Source of the DNA: JBCCGI01 sp039029355
GTDB taxonomy: Bacteria; Planctomycetota; UBA1135; GCA-002686595
Direction: 5' to 3'
Length of the DNA stretch: 64,000 bases
Assembly: GCA_039029355.1 (NCBI GenBank)
Contig: JBCCGI010000033.1
Location: 1 to 64,000 of the forward strand
The position numbers were made by a program, and so were the translations under genes. The notes under the pieces were generated by a model. The model did not search any database. It was not told the DNA's origin and saw only the letters and a program-made list of their open reading frames with translations. Of the stretch, positions 61,453-64,000 are shown piece after piece (position 1 is the stretch's first letter; each line of letters opens with the position of its first letter).

Positions 61453-63273
61453 TCACTCCCCCCCATCCGCTTCCGAGCCGCGGCGGGCATGCGGGTCCTG
61501 GAGCGACGCCACCGGCGGCGGCACCGCCCCCCGGCCGCCGAAGGGCGCGAGCCCCTTCTCGACGATCCCGTCGGCCACGCGCTGGCCGCGCCGTTGCCCT
61601 TCGAAGTCGCTCTCGGGCCGGTCGGGGTGTTCGAGGTCCTCGTCGCGCGCCATGTGGAGCGTCTGGGTCGGGAACGCGAAGCTCACCTCGAGGCTCTCGG
61701 CGAGCCGCAGGATGTCGGCGAACAGGCGGTGCTTCTCGCGCAGCTCGGTGCCCCAGTCGGGACACGCGACAAAGGCGTAGAGCAGCACGTCGAGCGAGCT
61801 CGCGCTCATCGCGTTGAGGTACACGTGGAAGTAGTCCTTCCGCGTGTACGGGTGCAGCTCGAGGATGCGACGCACTCCGCCGCAGAAGGCCTCGATCTTC
61901 TCCGGCGGCGTGTCGTACGTCAGCGACAGCAAGGTCTTGATGCGCCGGTAGCGCCGCCGGCCCATGTTGTCGACGTCCGAGGTCACGAAGGTGCGGTTCG
62001 GCACCGTGATGATCGAATCGTAGAACGTGCGGATGCGCGTGCTGCGGAAGCCCACGTCCTCGACCGTCCCCTCGTTCGAGCCCACGCGGATCCAGTCGCC
62101 CAGCTCGAACGGCCGGTCGAGCAGCACCGTGAACGTCCCGAAGAGGTTCTCGATCGTGTCGCGACCCGCGAACGCCACCGCGATCGAGCCGACGCCCAGG
62201 CCGGCGACGACGCCCCAGAGATCGTCGGTCCACTTCGAGGCGAGGTACACCAGCCCCACGATCGCGACCAGGATCTTGAGCGTGCGCCGCAGCAGCGGGA
62301 TCAGCACGTCGTCGAAGCGCGTCGCCGTCTGCCGCGCGCGCCCCGTCAGGTAGCCGCAGAAGACGTCGACCAGCCGGTACGCGGCCCACGCGCCCGCGAC
62401 GGTCGCCACGAAGGCCGCCGCGATGTCGAGCGGCCGCAGGAAGTCCGGCTGCAGGTCCAGGGTCGGCAGCAGCCAGGCGAAGGCCGAGGCGCCCGCCAAC
62501 AGCCCCAGCGGGCGGCCGAAGCTCTCGACCGAGCGGCGCTCGAGGTCGACCGAGTCGGCGCGCGCGAGCCGCCGCAGCACCGCCGCGGACAGGAACCGCA
62601 CCAGCCGGTCGAGCACGGCCCCCAGGAAGGCCAGCACCGCCAACCCGGCCCACTGCCAGTTCTCCAGGAGGAACCCGCGCGCGAGCAGCGGCGCCGGCAG
62701 CGCGCTGCGCACGCGGTGGTGCAGCCGGTGGAGGAACGGCAGGTCGCCGATCAGCGGCAGCTCCTTCACGCGCGCCCAGATCTCCGGCACGCGCGCGAGG
62801 CTCTGCTTGGAGATGCGCCAGCCCTCGTCGTCACCGCGGAGGAACGCGAGCTCGATCACCGCGTCCTCGTCGCTGGGTGGCGGGCCGAAGAGATGCCGCA
62901 CGTAGCCCGAGCGCAGCGACAGCTCGCCCGGCCCCGGCAGGTCCTCGAAGCGCACGTACTCGACCCGGTTGAACGCGGCGTAGAGGTCGACGGCGACCTG
63001 CCCGCCCTCCTCGCTCCAGGCGCCCGGCACGCCGTCCTCGTCGAAGGTCGAGATCGCGGCCTCGAGGTAGCGCTCCTGCCCGTGGCGGCGGTACAGGCGC
63101 ATGTTGTCGAGGAACACACGCATCACCTCCCGCGGGCTGTTCAGCACCGTGGCGGCGGGCTCCTGCTCCTCCTCCTGCGCGCCGTGGGCGGGCGGGAGGA
63201 GAGCCAGCAGCAGGACGAAGATGAGCGGAAGGCCTCTAGTAACCGTCCCCGAGTTGCTCCAGATCATTCGCAT
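61453..63273 (-). CDS. MscS-family mechanosensitive ion channel
   Basis: About 606 residues. Signal-like N-terminus (LPLIFVLLLALLPPAHG), a periplasmic domain of about 160 residues, then five membrane helices. The pore helix VVAGLGVGSIAVAFAGRDTIENLFGTFTVLL carries the MscS Gly/Ala pattern. It is followed by RPFELGDWIRVGSNEGTVEDVGFRSTRIRT of the cytoplasmic beta domain. The start overlaps the end of the lytic transglycosylase gene; ATG 63273 or 63267 fits best, since no start codon lies between that gene's stop and the hydrophobic stretch. Acts as an osmotic safety valve, possibly with a periplasmic sensor domain. Confidence 0.87.
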   Translation of the reverse strand: MRMIWSNSGTVTRGLPLIFVLLLALLPPAHGAQEEEQEPAATVLNSPREVMRVFLDNMRLYRRHGQERYLEAAISTFDEDGVPGAWSEEGGQVAVDLYAAFNRVEYVRFEDLPGPGELSLRSGYVRHLFGPPPSDEDAVIELAFLRGDDEGWRISKQSLARVPEIWARVKELPLIGDLPFLHRLHHRVRSALPAPLLARGFLLENWQWAGLAVLAFLGAVLDRLVRFLSAAVLRRLARADSVDLERRSVESFGRPLGLLAGASAFAWLLPTLDLQPDFLRPLDIAAAFVATVAGAWAAYRLVDVFCGYLTGRARQTATRFDDVLIPLLRRTLKILVAIVGLVYLASKWTDDLWGVVAGLGVGSIAVAFAGRDTIENLFGTFTVLLDRPFELGDWIRVGSNEGTVEDVGFRSTRIRTFYDSIITVPNRTFVTSDVDNMGRRRYRRIKTLLSLTYDTPPEKIEAFCGGVRRILELHPYTRKDYFHVYLNAMSASSLDVLLYAFVACPDWGTELREKHRLFADILRLAESLEVSFAFPTQTLHMARDEDLEHPDRPESDFEGQRRGQRVADGIVEKGLAPFGGRGAVPPPVASLQDPHARRGSEADGGE

Positions 63274-63877
63274 CGAACAGGCCGCGCTCACGGAAGCGGT
63301 CGCGATAGCGCTCGACCTTGGCGGCGTAGGCGAGCACCGAGGAATTGCCCGCGGCCAGGCGCTCCTCGCGCCAGGCGTCGTATCCGCCGGCCTCCTTGAC
63401 CCATCGCGCTAGCTTGGTGGGTCCCGCGTTGTAGGCGACCAGCGCCCGTTCCACGTTCCCGTCGTTGCGATCCAATAGCCACGCGAAGTAGTCCGCGCCC
63501 AGCCTCGCATTGAGCAGCGGGTCGCTCAAGAGCTGTTCCTCGGTCGGCTCCGGCAACCCCAAGACCTGGGCGCGCTCCTTGGCCGTCGGCAGCATCAGCT
63601 GGAAGAGCCCGAGGGCGTCCGCGTGGGAGCGGGCGTTCACGCGGCCGCTGGACTCCGAGAAGAGGATCGCGGCCAGGAGGTGCGGGTCGAGCTGCGACTC
63701 GTAGGCCGCCATCAGGAGCTCCTCGCGGAAGCCCTCGACGCGCCGCATCGCGGGGAAGTCGCGCGCGGTGCGCATGGCGGCCCGGCCGCTGTCGGTGGAC
63801 CCGAACCAGCCGACGACGAAGCCGCCGGCGATCAGGGCGGCCGCGAGGGCCCAGCGCACTCTCCTCCCCACCTGCAT
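63236..63877 (-). CDS. Lytic transglycosylase (SLT domain), membrane-anchored
   Basis: 213 residues. Signal/anchor helix (WALAAALIAGGFVVGWFG), then an SLT-type lysozyme-like domain: catalytic Glu in AAILFSESSGRVN, then ALGLFQLMLPTA and ALVAYNAGPTKL. It cleaves the glycan strand of peptidoglycan with formation of anhydromuramic ends. ATG lies seven bases after the previous gene's stop region, with GAGG close by. The 3' end overlaps the MscS gene start by about 38 bases, suggesting a common operon. Confidence 0.9.
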   Translation of the reverse strand: MQVGRRVRWALAAALIAGGFVVGWFGSTDSGRAAMRTARDFPAMRRVEGFREELLMAAYESQLDPHLLAAILFSESSGRVNARSHADALGLFQLMLPTAKERAQVLGLPEPTEEQLLSDPLLNARLGADYFAWLLDRNDGNVERALVAYNAGPTKLARWVKEAGGYDAWREERLAAGNSSVLAYAAKVERYRDRFRERGLFDANDLEQLGDGY

Positions 63878-63884
63878 CCCTCGC

Positions 63885-64000
63885 CTAGCCGCCCTGTTCC
63901 CCGGTGCCGAGGCTCGCGCGCAGCTCCTCGCGCCAGGCCTCGCGCAGGGTCCCGCGGGCCGGAAGCGACCCGATGTCGGCCCCCATGAGGCGCGAGAGCT
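63885..64000 (-). CDS. C-terminal fragment of a gene running off the window
   Basis: The minus strand is open from the window edge to a TAG at 63885-63887 and encodes about 37 residues, including LSRLMGADIGSLPARG and TLREAWREELRASLG. The following gene begins eight bases later on the same strand, so this is likely the preceding member of the same operon. Too short to identify. Confidence 0.5.
   Translation of the reverse strand, partial: LSRLMGADIGSLPARGTLREAWREELRASLGTGEQGG

Noticed and set aside
59162..62653. 1163-codon minus-strand frame ending with yceH
   Set aside because: Only the last 228 codons (yceH) are real. The rest overlaps the glutamate-synthase-family and MscS genes out of frame.

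Overview
The window is very GC-rich bacterial chromosome, almost fully coding, with long antisense shadow frames under nearly every gene. The gene content points to the Planctomycetota, probably one of the deep high-GC lineages. It has ECF sigma factors fused to long C-terminal regions, many FG-GAP/VCBS and ASPIC/UnbV proteins, a sulfatase, carboxypeptidase-regulatory-like domains, BlaI-M56 pairs and a MoxR/Bat operon. It also has secreted proteins that share a planctomycete-type Cys/Gly C-terminal domain. This placement is an inference from gene families; there is no rRNA or other phylogenetic marker in the window. I saw no tRNA, rRNA, CRISPR array, insertion sequence or prophage.

Layout. 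0.1-2.0 kb (minus): exported amidohydrolase and GNAT acetyltransferase. 2.1-5.7 kb: ECF sigma factor fused through a membrane segment to a string of Ig-like regulatory domains. 5.7-8.2 kb (minus): TPR protein. 8.5-18.4 kb (plus): a surface/export cluster with two or three lipoproteins (including a sulfatase and a CRTAC1-type protein), a YCF48-like propeller protein, a FAD oxidoreductase, and a membrane FMN-binding/ferredoxin/ApbE fusion. 18.6-24.6 kb: a collagen-like secreted protein and two large secreted proteins with strong terminators. 24.8-28.1 kb: HxlR regulator divergent from a three-gene oxidoreductase operon (MDR, luciferase-like, SDR).

28.1-36.6 kb (minus): moxR, DUF58, a BatD-like gene, batA, batB, batC, batD and batE, with four successive four-base GTGA stop/start overlaps. 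36.9-40.3 kb (minus): tricorn-type protease. 40.5-41.4 kb: two small membrane-anchored proteins. 41.6-45.9 kb: a BlaI repressor that appears to start on an ATC codon, an M56 (BlaR1-like) sensor protease, and a very unusual low-complexity exported protein, all coupled by ATGA overlaps.

46.1-53.8 kb: a large TPR protein, a structured RNA/terminator candidate, exbB, exbD, and a 1129-residue protein. That protein joins a PD40 propeller, a TonB-like transmembrane helix with an SxxxH motif, a long Pro/Ala linker and a terpenoid-cyclase-like toroid. 53.9-59.2 kb: a two-gene STAND/NLR-type module (DUF4062-NB-ARC, then a giant TPR/helical-repeat protein), a candidate antiphage system. 59.2-64.0 kb (minus): yceH, an FMN glutamate-synthase-family protein, a MscS channel, a lytic transglycosylase and the tail of one more gene.

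The most novel items are the ExbB/ExbD-energised PD40-TonB-like-toroid protein, the split STAND pair, and the BlaI-M56 operon with its ATC start, tandem operator and strange third gene.
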